Source of the DNA: Deltaproteobacteria bacterium CG11_big_fil_rev_8_21_14_0_20_42_23
Lineage (GTDB): Bacteria; UBA10199; 2-02-FULL-44-16
Reading direction: 5' to 3'
Assembly (NCBI GenBank): GCA_002796345.1
Contig: PCXC01000029.1
Coordinates: 576-41,812, forward strand
DNA length: 41,237 nucleotides
Part shown: piece by piece, positions 8,553 to 16,629 of the stretch
Numbering within the stretch: the stretch's first letter is position 1
How the letters are laid out: every line of letters begins with the position of its first letter
Notes under the pieces: model-generated
Told to the model about the DNA's origin: nothing
The model's database searches: none
Seen by the model: only the letters and a program-made list of their open reading frames with translations
Translations under genes and position numbers: made by a program

Positions 8553-8807
8553 TTAAAATTTAATTTTTACTTCGCCTGATTTAATTTTTGTTTGGCATGC
8601 TAATCGACATGGTTTTTCGCAGCCCATCAACTTTTCTTTTTCGTTTGGCTCTTCAAGATTTTCATATCCTTCAAGCACTTCTACTTCACACGTTGCGCAC
8701 AAACCAGATTCACAGCCAAACGGCACGCCCAACTCTCGTGCGGTTTCGCGGATTTCGGCTCCATCGGGAAGCTCTAAACTTTTCTCTTCGGTTTTTAATT
8801 TCGCCAT
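8553..8807 (-). CDS. [2Fe-2S] ferredoxin
   Basis: An 84-residue plant-type ferredoxin that carries one electron per cluster. Counting from the start chosen here, ligands are Cys32, Cys37, Cys40 and Cys71, giving the spacing C-x4-C-x2-C-x30-C in the motif CESGLCATC and near RLAC. Two extra cysteines lie at 63 and 67. An ATG three codons upstream (8816) directly abuts the AAGGA site, whereas this ATG has 8 nt spacing. It begins 15 bp after the mrp stop and ends the bcp - mrp - fdx operon, so it may serve the Fe-S carrier or the peroxiredoxin pathway. The partner is not evident from sequence. Confidence 0.9.
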   Translation of the reverse strand: MAKLKTEEKSLELPDGAEIRETARELGVPFGCESGLCATCEVEVLEGYENLEEPNEKEKLMGCEKPCRLACQTKIKSGEVKIKF

Positions 8808-8822
8808 CTTCTTCATCCTTCT

Positions 8823-9635
8823 TTAAAGGTTAAGTGATTCAATTATTTTTTCTGAAAGCGTTGCAAATGGATTCACTCCATCCCGCAACGCATATGGTTT
8901 TCCGGCTTCAGCGCCTTCCATAATTTCTGACATGAGTGCAAGCTCGCCAAAAAAAGGAATATTAAATTCTTCTGCCAAACGCCTTCCACCTTCTTTACCA
9001 AACGGATAATATTTGCTTCCATGCTCGCATTCAAAGTAAGCCAAATTTTCCACAACTCCAATGAGTGGAATATTTACTTTGCGAAACATGTCGACACATT
9101 TTCGAACATCATTCACAGCGATTGATTGCGGTGTTGTGACCAACAGCACACCATCAACCTGCAAGGTTTGGATCATCGTGAGATGCACATCGCCCGTTCC
9201 TGGAGGAAGATCAAGCACCAGCACATCAAGCTCACCCCAATTTACATCCGACATCAGTTGCTGCAAAAGCTGATGCACCATAGGTCCGCGCCAAATCATC
9301 GCCTGTTCTGCAGGAACTAAATTGCCCACCGAAATAGTTTTTATCCCAAACTGAACAACGGGATTCATTTTATCATTTTCTCCCACGGTTAAACCAACAC
9401 CTGCCAACCCCATCATGTGCGTTACCGATGGACCGTAAATATCGGCGTCCAGCAAACCCACTTTTTTCCCTTGTTTGCCAAGAGCCACGGCAAGATTTAC
9501 TGCGAGCGAAGATTTTCCAACGCCGCCCTTTCCACTTGCAACCGCCAGCACTTTTTTTGCGCTGGGAATAAGATTTCGTTTTTGAACTGAACCGCGAATT
9601 GAAATGGGTTCTGAAACGCCTGAAGCTGATATCAT
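8823..9635 (-). CDS. mrp: Mrp/ApbC/NBP35-family ATPase (Fe-S cluster carrier-like)
   Basis: A 270-residue P-loop ATPase of the deviant Walker A class: G35-KGGVGK-S42, with LDADIYGPS and the switch region LDLPPGTGD. Family members bind and transfer Fe-S clusters as dimers, using a C-terminal CxxC. Here that region reads YFECEHGSKYY: Cys203 is present but the second cysteine is Gly206. The N-terminal MIP18/DUF59 domain of some homologues is also missing, with only about 27 residues before the ATPase. A strong site (AAGGAG, 6 nt) supports the start. It lies 15 bp after bcp and upstream of a ferredoxin. Cluster binding may need another ligand or may have been lost. Confidence 0.88.
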   Translation of the reverse strand: MISASGVSEPISIRGSVQKRNLIPSAKKVLAVASGKGGVGKSSLAVNLAVALGKQGKKVGLLDADIYGPSVTHMMGLAGVGLTVGENDKMNPVVQFGIKTISVGNLVPAEQAMIWRGPMVHQLLQQLMSDVNWGELDVLVLDLPPGTGDVHLTMIQTLQVDGVLLVTTPQSIAVNDVRKCVDMFRKVNIPLIGVVENLAYFECEHGSKYYPFGKEGGRRLAEEFNIPFFGELALMSEIMEGAEAGKPYALRDGVNPFATLSEKIIESLNL

Positions 9636-9650
9636 TATTTTCTCCTTGGA

Positions 9651-10190
9651 TTACTGTGCACATCTCGGCAAAACAGCTTGTGGCAACGAAATGCTGTCTT
9701 CTCGAAACTCTCGCATCAAATCAAGAGCATACTTCACTTCTTCCACATGCCCTTTCGTTTTTACATTTCGCCAAATTCTCCGCACAAAACCTTTGTGGTC
9801 GATGAGAAACGTTGCGCGCTCTCGTTCAAGCCCCAAAGCCTTTCGCCACCAACTTTCGTGAAACACTCCGTAGCTTTTTGCAATCTTGCCGTCTTCATCA
9901 AAAAGCAAAGGAAATGAAAACTGAAATTTGTTTGAAAAATTCCGATGTGAGTTCAAATCGCCCTTACCAATTCCAAGCACTTCAACTGACTTTGCTTGAA
10001 GCGATGCATAAGCATCTTGAAACTGACACAGTTCTTTTGTGCACACTGGCGTGTTATCCTTTGGATAGAAGAGCACAATCACTTCTTTTCCCAAAAAGTC
10101 AGCAAGCTGTAACTGAGGCCCCAAGCTGCTTTCAGCGGAGAAGGCTGGAGCTCTCATTCCAATAATCAGTCCATTTTGATCCGATTTCAT
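9651..10190 (-). CDS. bcp: Thiol peroxidase, BCP/PrxQ-type peroxiredoxin
   Basis: Reduces hydrogen peroxide and organic peroxides. The active-site block FYPKDNTPVCTKELCQF has the peroxidatic cysteine in TPVCT and a resolving cysteine five residues later, as in 2-Cys BCP enzymes. The frame stays open upstream to 10451, but that part is antisense to the divergent queG gene; the ATG at 10190 has GGTGAG before it and gives the usual family size (179 residues). It heads the operon with mrp and the ferredoxin. Confidence 0.92.
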   Translation of the reverse strand: MKSDQNGLIIGMRAPAFSAESSLGPQLQLADFLGKEVIVLFYPKDNTPVCTKELCQFQDAYASLQAKSVEVLGIGKGDLNSHRNFSNKFQFSFPLLFDEDGKIAKSYGVFHESWWRKALGLERERATFLIDHKGFVRRIWRNVKTKGHVEEVKYALDLMREFREDSISLPQAVLPRCAQ

Positions 10191-10275
10191 AGGCTCACCA
10201 ATAGTCAATTTGTCAAAAGAGGCAAGCACTATATGTGGCTTGACAGGAGCGGATTTCCTTGACCATGAGAACGTC

Positions 10276-11217
10276 ATGCAAAAGGCGAAGCTTCGAGAAG
10301 AGGCAAAACAATTCGGTTTTGATTTATTGTGCGTCGCACCAGCCAAACAATTTAAAGAACACCTCACCCTTAAAAGCTGGATTGACAAGGGTTTCCACGG
10401 AAGCATGACGTGGCTGGAAAAAAATGTGGAGAAACGCCTCGACCCCCTCAAGGTAATGCCGGAAGCAAAATCCGTAATCGTGTGCGCTACAAATTACAAT
10501 ACCGCAAAACCTTACTCCACTGAACACTCGCCACTTGCAAACGAAGACAGGGTATGGATTTCCCGTTATGCGTGGGGAGACGATTATCATGAAGTCTTAA
10601 AAAAACGCTTTCTCGCTTTCTGCGAACAGCTTCACCAACAATTTCCTGATGACATTTTTCGCGCCTATACCGACACCGGACCGCTCACAGAGCGAGTGTT
10701 TGCGCAGCATTCCGGCTTGGGTTGGGTTGGAAAAAACACATGCATCATTCATCCAAAGCTTGGCTCATTTTTATTTCTCACTGCTATCATTACTTCACTT
10801 GAACTTGAACCTGATGAAGTGATGAGTGATCACTGCGGAAAATGCACGCGTTGCATTGACGCGTGTCCAACACAAGCTCTCAAACCATATGAGTTGGATG
10901 CCAGAAAATGCATTTCGTATCTGACGATAGAACACAAAGATAAAATTGATGCAGAACTAGAAGAAAAAATGGGAAAGCATCTTTTTGGCTGCGATATTTG
11001 CCAAGATGTGTGTCCGTGGAATCAAAAATCACAACGAACCGAAGATGTACACTTTCAAGCGCGTGAACATTTTTTCGCGCCAACGCTAAAAGAATTTAAA
11101 CACCTTGTGGAAACTCAGTATCCACAAGCCTTTAAAAACTCCCCACTCAAACGCGCAAAAAAAGAGGGTTTGCTGAAGAGCCTGGCAAGAATTGAAAAGT
11201 TGAAAAAAGAAAAATAA
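10276..11217 (+). CDS. queG: Epoxyqueuosine reductase
   Basis: Performs the last step of queuosine synthesis in tRNA, reducing epoxyqueuosine with cobalamin and two [4Fe-4S] clusters. The two cluster motifs are CGKCTRCIDACP and CDICQDVCPWN; the conserved segment SGLGWVGKNT precedes them. I chose the ATG at 10276 (313 residues, GAGAA upstream) over 10210, whose extension lacks similarity and intrudes on the bcp promoter region. Compared with about 380 residues in E. coli and B. subtilis, the C-terminal HEAT-like region is missing; the protein ends in a Lys-rich tail. Shorter forms occur in the family, so it is probably active. The tRNAs that would be modified are those with GUN anticodons. Confidence 0.92.
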   Translation: MQKAKLREEAKQFGFDLLCVAPAKQFKEHLTLKSWIDKGFHGSMTWLEKNVEKRLDPLKVMPEAKSVIVCATNYNTAKPYSTEHSPLANEDRVWISRYAWGDDYHEVLKKRFLAFCEQLHQQFPDDIFRAYTDTGPLTERVFAQHSGLGWVGKNTCIIHPKLGSFLFLTAIITSLELEPDEVMSDHCGKCTRCIDACPTQALKPYELDARKCISYLTIEHKDKIDAELEEKMGKHLFGCDICQDVCPWNQKSQRTEDVHFQAREHFFAPTLKEFKHLVETQYPQAFKNSPLKRAKKEGLLKSLARIEKLKKEK

Positions 11218-11600
11218 TTAGTCTGCAATCGGAAAATCTTTTTCCGCCCATTCAATTATCCCGCCACCAAGTGAATACAAATGCTGATACCCTTTTTGCT
11301 TTAAAATATTTGCAGCTTTTAGTGAACGAACTCCAGAGCGGCAATAGCAAACCACTTGCCATGACTTGTCTCATAAAATGCTTTCGGCTTTTTCTTCAAG
11401 CTGGTCCAAGGGAACATGAAGCGCACCTGGAATATGTCCTCCATCCCACTCTTGCTGTGTGCGCACATCCAGCAAAATACACGGCGCAGTTCTGCTGCAG
11501 CTTCATCGCTTTTTTGATTTAAATCTTCAGCCGAAATTTCCACAATATCAGGAAAATCGCGTTGAGCTTTTTTGTGCAAAAGTTTCCAAATAAATTCCAT
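11218..11600 (-). pseudogene. Rhodanese-domain protein, broken by a frameshift and a stop
   Basis: From an ATG with a good site (AAAGGAGC) the first ~38 codons read MEFIWKLLHKK... to ...DEAAAEL. The rhodanese sequence then continues in another frame (APCILLDVRTQQEWDGGHI), meets an in-frame TGA after AESIL, and resumes as DKSWQVVCYCRSGVRS, with the catalytic Cys loop CRSGVR, ending at IAD and a TAA. The span of 383 bp is not a multiple of three, consistent with one lost base. It would be a single-domain sulfurtransferase of about 127 residues. It starts 10 bp after the methyltransferase stop in the ispH operon. Either the gene is decaying or the assembly has two errors here. Confidence 0.85.
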
Positions 11601-11610
11601 GAGTGCTCCT

Positions 11611-12258
11611 TTATTTTTTTCGCGCCACAATTATTCCGTCACGAAGGGGAAGAAGAGTTACATCAAAATCTGAATGATCATAAATCATTTGGTTATGTTT
11701 TTTGATGGCTTCATTCCAACCAGGATGTTTGTTTTCAATTACCTTTTCAGCAACAACATTTCCATGCCACAGCGCATTGTCGGCAATGTAAAGCCCACCG
11801 CGGGAAAGCCGCTTGCAAGTCATTGCAAAAATTTCGGGATAGGAACCTTTGTCGGCATCGTTGTAGATGATATCAAACGTGTCATTGCTTTGAGAAAAAA
11901 TATCTTGCGCTTTTCCAATATGATACTCGATGCGATTCCAAAGATGTGCTTCGGTTAAAAATGTTTCCGCTTGCGCCTTGTTCTTTTCGTCGGTGTCGGT
12001 GCACACTACTTTTCCGTTTTCACCAACAGCTTCTGCAAACCAATAGGCTGAATATCCAAAGCCAGACCCAAATTCAAACACACGCTTGGCATTCATAAGA
12101 CGAGCAAGAAGCAAAAGCAGTTTTCCACACGAAGGACCAACAATGGGAAACTGACGCTCCGCTGCCAAACGTTCCATCGCTCGCAAAACCTCAGTGTGAT
12201 TGTTCACAGAAAAAGTGTGAAGATACTTTTCGATATCGGGATTAAGAATGGAAAACAT
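11611..12258 (-). CDS. SAM-dependent O-methyltransferase (YrrM/TrmR-like)
   Basis: A 215-residue class I methyltransferase. Motif I is VFEFGSGFGYSAYWFA (about residues 60-75), the acidic end of strand 2 is CTDTDE, and the catechol-OMT-like metal-site region is IIYNDADKGSYP. This family includes catechol- and caffeoyl-CoA-type O-methyltransferases and bacterial TrmR, which methylates 5-hydroxyuridine in tRNA. TrmR is an attractive guess given its size, but the sequence does not settle it. It starts 17 bp after ispH and is followed by the broken rhodanese, in one operon. Confidence 0.82.
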   Translation of the reverse strand: MFSILNPDIEKYLHTFSVNNHTEVLRAMERLAAERQFPIVGPSCGKLLLLLARLMNAKRVFEFGSGFGYSAYWFAEAVGENGKVVCTDTDEKNKAQAETFLTEAHLWNRIEYHIGKAQDIFSQSNDTFDIIYNDADKGSYPEIFAMTCKRLSRGGLYIADNALWHGNVVAEKVIENKHPGWNEAIKKHNQMIYDHSDFDVTLLPLRDGIIVARKK

Positions 12259-12275
12259 AGTGAAGTGTTTTGTTC

Positions 12276-13205
12276 CTACATAGTTTCGGTTTCAACCGCC
12301 ACATCCATTCCCACGACATCGCCTTCTTTTGTGGTCTGACGAAGTTCAACTGAAGTTGGCGAAAGTTCCACAATGCGCTGAAGAACATCTTGAATTTGCG
12401 ATTGCGGCGTAGAGGTTCCAGCGCCAAGGCCCAAGTGTTCTACGTTTTCGAACCATTCAGCTTTTATTAAATCTGGCGAATCAATGTGATACGTTTTTTC
12501 TGGTAAATATTGCTGAGAAATTTTTGCGAGGTTTGTAGTGTTTGAAGAATCATAACCACCAACGATCAACATGGCATCCACCCACTGTGCAAGCGATTCC
12601 ACTGCGCCTTGCTGGTTTTTTACGGGCTTGCATCTGGTATCAACTGCTTTGAGGTTTGGATATTTGGTACGGCGAAGATATTCCACGAGAGAATCAAATT
12701 TTTCTTTCGTAATTGTGGTTTGGCAAATCACCACTACATTTTGCAAGTCATTGGGAAGTGCATCAATTTGGGCTTCGGTATAAACGGCATGCAACGGTTT
12801 TGAAGCGTAAGTTCTGCTGGCGATAATTTCGGCATGCTCGGGATTTCCAATAATGACAATGTCTGCGCCTTGATGATCAAAGGTTTCAATTTTTTTGTAC
12901 ACCCATTTCAGCAACACAGGACAGGTGGCATCATGGTAAGTAATCCCATGTTTTGTTAATTCTTCTTTTAGTTCTTTGGGATAACCATGCGCGGTGATCA
13001 CCACATCGGTGAGCCCTTCTTCTTTAAGGCCTGCAATATCAGAGTAGCGGTCGTAAATGGGAATACCTTCTCTGGCAAGATCGCCCACAATTTTGGGATT
13101 ATGCACAAGCGGCCCCAAAATAGGCTTTCGTTTTTCTTCGGCTACATTGATGGCAGCTTGAACTCCAAAACACGTTCCTGCTGCATGTGCGATAATCACT
13201 TCCAT
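12276..13205 (-). CDS. ispH: IspH/LytB-type hydroxymethylbutenyl diphosphate reductase, divergent
   Basis: IspH makes IPP and DMAPP in the last step of the MEP isoprenoid pathway with a [4Fe-4S] cluster. All three cluster cysteines are present: Cys12 (GTCFGV), Cys95 (DATCPVL) and Cys192 (DTRCKP). His35, His73, Glu123 and Thr164 match known substrate contacts. Three places depart from the usual pattern: Asn121 replaces the histidine of the GHPEVEGT motif, the third-cysteine motif (normally TICxATxxRQ) reads DTRCKPVKNQQ, and the ITAGAS motif reads LGAGTS. I start at 13205 (GAGGAAAATT before ATG; 309 residues). Probably a true but divergent IspH. It heads an operon with the methyltransferase. 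Confidence 0.82.
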   Translation of the reverse strand: MEVIIAHAAGTCFGVQAAINVAEEKRKPILGPLVHNPKIVGDLAREGIPIYDRYSDIAGLKEEGLTDVVITAHGYPKELKEELTKHGITYHDATCPVLLKWVYKKIETFDHQGADIVIIGNPEHAEIIASRTYASKPLHAVYTEAQIDALPNDLQNVVVICQTTITKEKFDSLVEYLRRTKYPNLKAVDTRCKPVKNQQGAVESLAQWVDAMLIVGGYDSSNTTNLAKISQQYLPEKTYHIDSPDLIKAEWFENVEHLGLGAGTSTPQSQIQDVLQRIVELSPTSVELRQTTKEGDVVGMDVAVETETM

Positions 13206-13290
13206 AATTTTCCTCACTTCAGATAATAAGTCCGTCACTTCTAGGCTGATTCTTCCTCGATAATCCAGCTTTTTTTTCATTCCTTTCCCC

Positions 13291-13332
13291 AAAAAAGAAG
13301 AGCCCGATTTTCTTCGCGGAAAATCGGGCTCT
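13291..13332 (-). terminator. Intrinsic terminator of the superoxide dismutase gene
   Basis: A perfect 13-bp stem (13299-13311 with 13320-13332, AGAGCCCGATTTT) with an 8-nt loop is followed on the minus strand by CTTTTTT. It lies about 30 bp beyond the stop codon of the dismutase. Confidence 0.9.
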
Positions 13333-13363
13333 TAGAGAAAGAAAATGTTGAAAATTCAAACGC

Positions 13364-13999
13364 TTAGCAACCGCAAGCGGCTTTCCAGTTTTGATCTACT
13401 TGCTTCCAGTTCACCACATTCCACCAAGCCTTCACATAATCTGGTCTGCGGTTTTGGTAGTTGAGGTAATAGGCATGCTCCCAGACATCAAGCCCAAGAA
13501 GCGGAATACCTTTATGAGGTGCTGCTCCTTCCATAAGCGTATTGTCCTGATTTGCGGTAGAGCACACAAACAATTTTTTCTGATTTTTGCACCAAGAAAG
13601 CCACGCCCAGCCAGATCCAAAACGAGTTGCTGCTGCCTTTGAAAACTGCTCTTGAAACGATTCGAAAGAACCGAATTCTTTTTTGATGGCATCAAGCAAG
13701 TCGCCAGTTGGCTCTCCACCTGCGTTTGGCGCCATCACTTGCCAAAAGAGACTGTGGTTATAGTGGCCACCACCATTGTTGCGAACAGCTGTTCGTTGCG
13801 CTTCTGGCACTTTGTCTAAATTAAGGCAAAGCGCCTGGATATCCATATCAGCAACTGCTCCACCAGCTTGCTCAAGTGCTGCATTGAGATTGGTAACATA
13901 CGCGTTGTGGTGCTTGCCATGGTGAATTTCCATCGTCTTGGCATCCACATGCGGTTCCAAAGCCGAAAACTCATACGGTAGTTGAGGTAATGTGTGCAT
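13364..13999 (-). CDS. sodA: Superoxide dismutase, Fe/Mn family (Mn-like)
   Basis: Converts superoxide to oxygen and hydrogen peroxide. The 211 residues contain all four metal ligands: His26 (MEIHHGKHH), His82 (NHSLFW), Asp171 and His175 ([11 protein letters not shown]). Gly77 in the GGGHYNHS block and Gln151 in STANQD are the pattern of manganese enzymes, in which the second-shell glutamine comes from the C-terminal domain; metal use should still be tested, since cambialistic forms exist. No signal peptide, so cytosolic. An ideal AGGAGG lies 6 nt before the ATG, suggesting high expression. Monocistronic, with its own terminator. Confidence 0.95.
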   Translation of the reverse strand: MHTLPQLPYEFSALEPHVDAKTMEIHHGKHHNAYVTNLNAALEQAGGAVADMDIQALCLNLDKVPEAQRTAVRNNGGGHYNHSLFWQVMAPNAGGEPTGDLLDAIKKEFGSFESFQEQFSKAAATRFGSGWAWLSWCKNQKKLFVCSTANQDNTLMEGAAPHKGIPLLGLDVWEHAYYLNYQNRRPDYVKAWWNVVNWKQVDQNWKAACGC

Positions 14000-14112
14000 A
14001 ACGTCCTCCTATGGTAAAAGGTGTGAGCAAGAGATTGCTTACGGACGAGTAAATGTGCCGCTTGAAGAAAAAAGTCAATGCCTAGTCTATGGAATATTTT
14101 CAACAGAAAGTA

Positions 14113-14679
14113 CTACCATCGGCGAACAGGGCCGGTATCAACATGCACAAAACGGTTTCGGCCGTAGTAGCCAACGCCACCACTTTGCAGCGAAATGACA
14201 TAATTGCGAAGGGTAAGAGATGGAACTTCGGCAAGCTTGATATCCATTGCCCTTCCCTTCATGTGAAAGCTTTTGGAAGCCACGCGTCTTGAATGCTTGC
14301 GAAGGCGCGCGTTGTACTCTGGGCTGCGATATCCCGAAATAACACTTACCTTGTCTGCCTCGAAATGATCTTGGACGTGATCGATAAGCTCGATCAGCTT
14401 CAAGGAAATGGGAAACTCTTCATCATTATAGTGACATTTGAGCAAAGCATTAATCTCGCGCAAGGCTTCTTGATTGTAAAACCCTTGGATATCCCGATAT
14501 AGCAGTTCTTTTACTTCGCCGGTATTCACAATGTTGAAGGTAATATGGCCATCGCCAGTGTACTTAAATACAGACGTATGTTCTACGCTGGTGGAACCCG
14601 AGCCGTACGGAAAGCAAACAAGAACAAAGAAGAAAAGGCTCGCCAAAAGAATTTGAAATGTTTTATACGTTTTTTTCAT
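14113..14679 (-). CDS. DUF882 / M15-like zinc peptidase, secreted (paralogue A)
   Basis: A 188-residue protein with an N-terminal hydrophobic signal or anchor (about residues 8-26) and a DUF882 (YcbK-like) domain. The zinc-peptidase pattern SFHMKGRAMDI (S-x-H-x-x-G-x-A-x-D) and the later FVHVDTG (H-x-D) are intact, as in D-Ala-D-Ala carboxypeptidases and related murein endopeptidases. A role in trimming peptidoglycan is likely. The chosen ATG lies directly back to back with the ATG of the next gene in the palindrome CATATG. No ribosome site is visible; an upstream TTG (14745) is the alternative. The domain closely resembles that of its neighbour. Confidence 0.82.
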   Translation of the reverse strand: MKKTYKTFQILLASLFFFVLVCFPYGSGSTSVEHTSVFKYTGDGHITFNIVNTGEVKELLYRDIQGFYNQEALREINALLKCHYNDEEFPISLKLIELIDHVQDHFEADKVSVISGYRSPEYNARLRKHSRRVASKSFHMKGRAMDIKLAEVPSLTLRNYVISLQSGGVGYYGRNRFVHVDTGPVRRW

Positions 14680-15606
14680 ATGAATAGTATCGGTTGTTCT
14701 TCGAAAAGGTTGCGCTTCCCTAGTGGACTTTGGGCAAAAAAGCAAGCCTTTGCTAGCTATCTAGCTGGAATTGTGTTGCTTTTTCCACTTTTGCTTTGGG
14801 CAGATTTTCCCCTTCCGCACGACGGGAAGCTAAAGCTTTACAGCTATCACCACGACGAATTTCTTTCGGTTGAATATGAGAAAGAAGGAAAACTTCAAGA
14901 GCAGGCGTTGAAGCAAATTGAAAAAATCTTCCGCTCTCACGAAGACAACACGCAGCATGCCATCGATCCAAATCTCATTCGGCTGCTGGATCATATCCAA
15001 GATCACTTTGCGGCCGATACGGTCGAAATCATTTCGGGCTTTCGTAGCCTTGCCTACAATGCCCAGCTCAAAACAAATGGGCACAACGTAGCTTCGGAAA
15101 GCTATCACACCAAAGGTTTTGCAGCCGATATTCACTTGGATGAAATCAGCGAACGTGATCTGTGGGAATACGTCAAGAGCTTGCACCTTGGTGGCGCTGG
15201 CTATTATCCCCGCTTTGATTTTGTGCACGTTGATGTAGGCCCCAGAAGAATTTGGCAAGAGGCCGACAGCACAACGCGCCAGCTCATTGGAACTGAAAAC
15301 AACAAAAATGTAACCTGGTCAGCCACCACAAATAAAAACATCTATAAACAAAACGATTCGCTAGAACTCACGCTTACGAACCAAGCTTATCACGCACAAA
15401 AGCTAAGTCGAAATATTTGGCTTGAAGGATTTCGCGAAGGCAAATGGCAAACACGCGTTCGTATTTTGAAGTCGCCGGGAAAACGAGTGGCAGCAGGTGC
15501 CAGCAAAGAGCTCACCCTTTCTCTTTCTTCCGCAAAACCTGGAAAATACCGCCTTGTAGTTTTTGCAGATCGCAAGTTCAAAGCGCTCACCTGTTTTATC
15601 GAATGA
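14680..15606 (+). CDS. DUF882 / M15-like zinc peptidase with C-terminal beta domain (paralogue B)
   Basis: A 308-residue secreted protein: hydrophobic segment at about residues 24-42, DUF882 domain from about 70 to 195, then a ~100-residue beta-rich, Ig-like C-terminal domain. The zinc motif SYHTKGFAADI and the second motif FVHVDVG are intact. Shared blocks with the divergent paralogue include DHIQDHF, ISGFRS, YNAQL and GGAGYY. Probable function is peptidoglycan hydrolysis in the periplasm. The frame is open for 45 codons upstream of this ATG, but that stretch is antisense to the paralogue. No Shine-Dalgarno is visible, so the start is uncertain. Confidence 0.82.
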   Translation: MNSIGCSSKRLRFPSGLWAKKQAFASYLAGIVLLFPLLLWADFPLPHDGKLKLYSYHHDEFLSVEYEKEGKLQEQALKQIEKIFRSHEDNTQHAIDPNLIRLLDHIQDHFAADTVEIISGFRSLAYNAQLKTNGHNVASESYHTKGFAADIHLDEISERDLWEYVKSLHLGGAGYYPRFDFVHVDVGPRRIWQEADSTTRQLIGTENNKNVTWSATTNKNIYKQNDSLELTLTNQAYHAQKLSRNIWLEGFREGKWQTRVRILKSPGKRVAAGASKELTLSLSSAKPGKYRLVVFADRKFKALTCFIE

Positions 15607-15696
15607 GTTTTACCTGAAAAAAGATTGAGCTCTGCTCTTCTTTCCGTTACCATAAAAGATTGTGTTCATTTCACTGTTCTCAAGAAAGGATAACTT

Positions 15697-16572
15697 ATGA
15701 AAATGCGTCTTTTTGCTTCTGCACTTCTGTGCACTCTGCTTGTTTCTTGTTCCGGTGATGGTGGTGGCTCAGGAGAGAGTCCCCTTGGCAATCTTGGTGC
15801 TGAACCCACAAAAGAGCTCAGCGATACCACTAAAGACATTGTGGGTGATTTTCTTGACTTCATGTTTGAAGGGGAAGTGTTAGCCGTTCCAGACAGCAGA
15901 CCAGTTGCGTCACCAGTAAGGAGTATGCCTTCAGATTCTTCTTCAAGTGTGAACGACTCCGCCGAAGTGAGCGTTAATAGCAGCGTAAAAAATACCGCCG
16001 TTTCCTCTGATGCCACAGAACAAAAAATTCTTTCTTGGATTGAAACTCTCAGTGAAAACGATGAAGCAAACAGCAGCTCAAAAACCATCACACGAACCGG
16101 AACTGAAAACGGAAGTGGAAGAACAACCTGGACAAATCATGAATCAGAATTTTATCCAGGCACTACCATTGATGGTTTTATTCAAGTAAACAAAAACTCT
16201 TCAAACTACTCCGCAAACGCAGAAGTAAAACGAACGTTTCATGATCTTGCAAGACGGTACTATGGAAAAAGTATTAACTTCAATGGAACGGTGACCAGAA
16301 CTTTAAATGGAACTATCACTCTAATACCTCCACCACCAGAACAAACTGAAGTTATCGCGCTTGATTTCACGGAAAAAGTGAAATCGATGAACATCACCCT
16401 TTCTGGTGATGTAAGTGGAACCCTTAACTCAAACATTCAAGTGCGTGTAAAGGGTTCGTTTGGTGACGTTTCCACTGATCCCTTTTTTGAATGCAGTGGA
16501 AAATTTGTGTACACCAATGGTGACGATGTAGAAGTGTGTAACATAAATTCAAACTGCTTCGGCTGTTTGTAG
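15697..16572 (+). CDS. Secreted lipoprotein of unknown function
   Basis: I do not recognise a known domain. The N-terminus is a lipoprotein signal with lipobox LLVSC (Cys18), followed by a Gly/Ser-rich linker. The remainder (291 residues in all) is rich in Ser, Asn and Thr and looks beta-structured, with alternating patterns such as FNGTVTRTLNGTITL. The C-terminus ends in a cysteine cluster: one Cys in FFECSG and three in CNINSNCFGC. A good ribosome site (AAAGGA) precedes the ATG and a strong terminator follows. It is likely anchored to the outer membrane. Confidence 0.75.
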   Translation: MKMRLFASALLCTLLVSCSGDGGGSGESPLGNLGAEPTKELSDTTKDIVGDFLDFMFEGEVLAVPDSRPVASPVRSMPSDSSSSVNDSAEVSVNSSVKNTAVSSDATEQKILSWIETLSENDEANSSSKTITRTGTENGSGRTTWTNHESEFYPGTTIDGFIQVNKNSSNYSANAEVKRTFHDLARRYYGKSINFNGTVTRTLNGTITLIPPPPEQTEVIALDFTEKVKSMNITLSGDVSGTLNSNIQVRVKGSFGDVSTDPFFECSGKFVYTNGDDVEVCNINSNCFGCL

Positions 16573-16592
16573 CAGAAATGCTATTTTTCTTG

Positions 16593-16626
16593 AAAAGCTC
16601 CTCCCTAAAAAGAGGAGCTTTTTTTT
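16593..16626 (+). terminator. Intrinsic terminator after the lipoprotein gene
   Basis: An 11-bp perfect stem (16593-16603 AAAAGCTCCTC with 16612-16622) and an 8-nt loop lead into a run of T (16619-16626). It lies between convergent genes and its A-run may also serve the minus-strand gene. Confidence 0.9.
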
Positions 16627-16629
16627 GTT

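Noticed and set aside
10191-10451. An 87-codon N-terminal extension of bcp
   Set aside because: It is antisense to queG, shows no peroxiredoxin similarity, and the ATG at 10190 has a good ribosome site and yields the normal size.
11218-11600. Use of TGA as a sense codon to explain the stop in the rhodanese
   Set aside because: Other genes in the window (oppC, rsmG, tag) end in TGA at overlaps with the next gene, so TGA is a normal stop here, and the locus also needs a frameshift.
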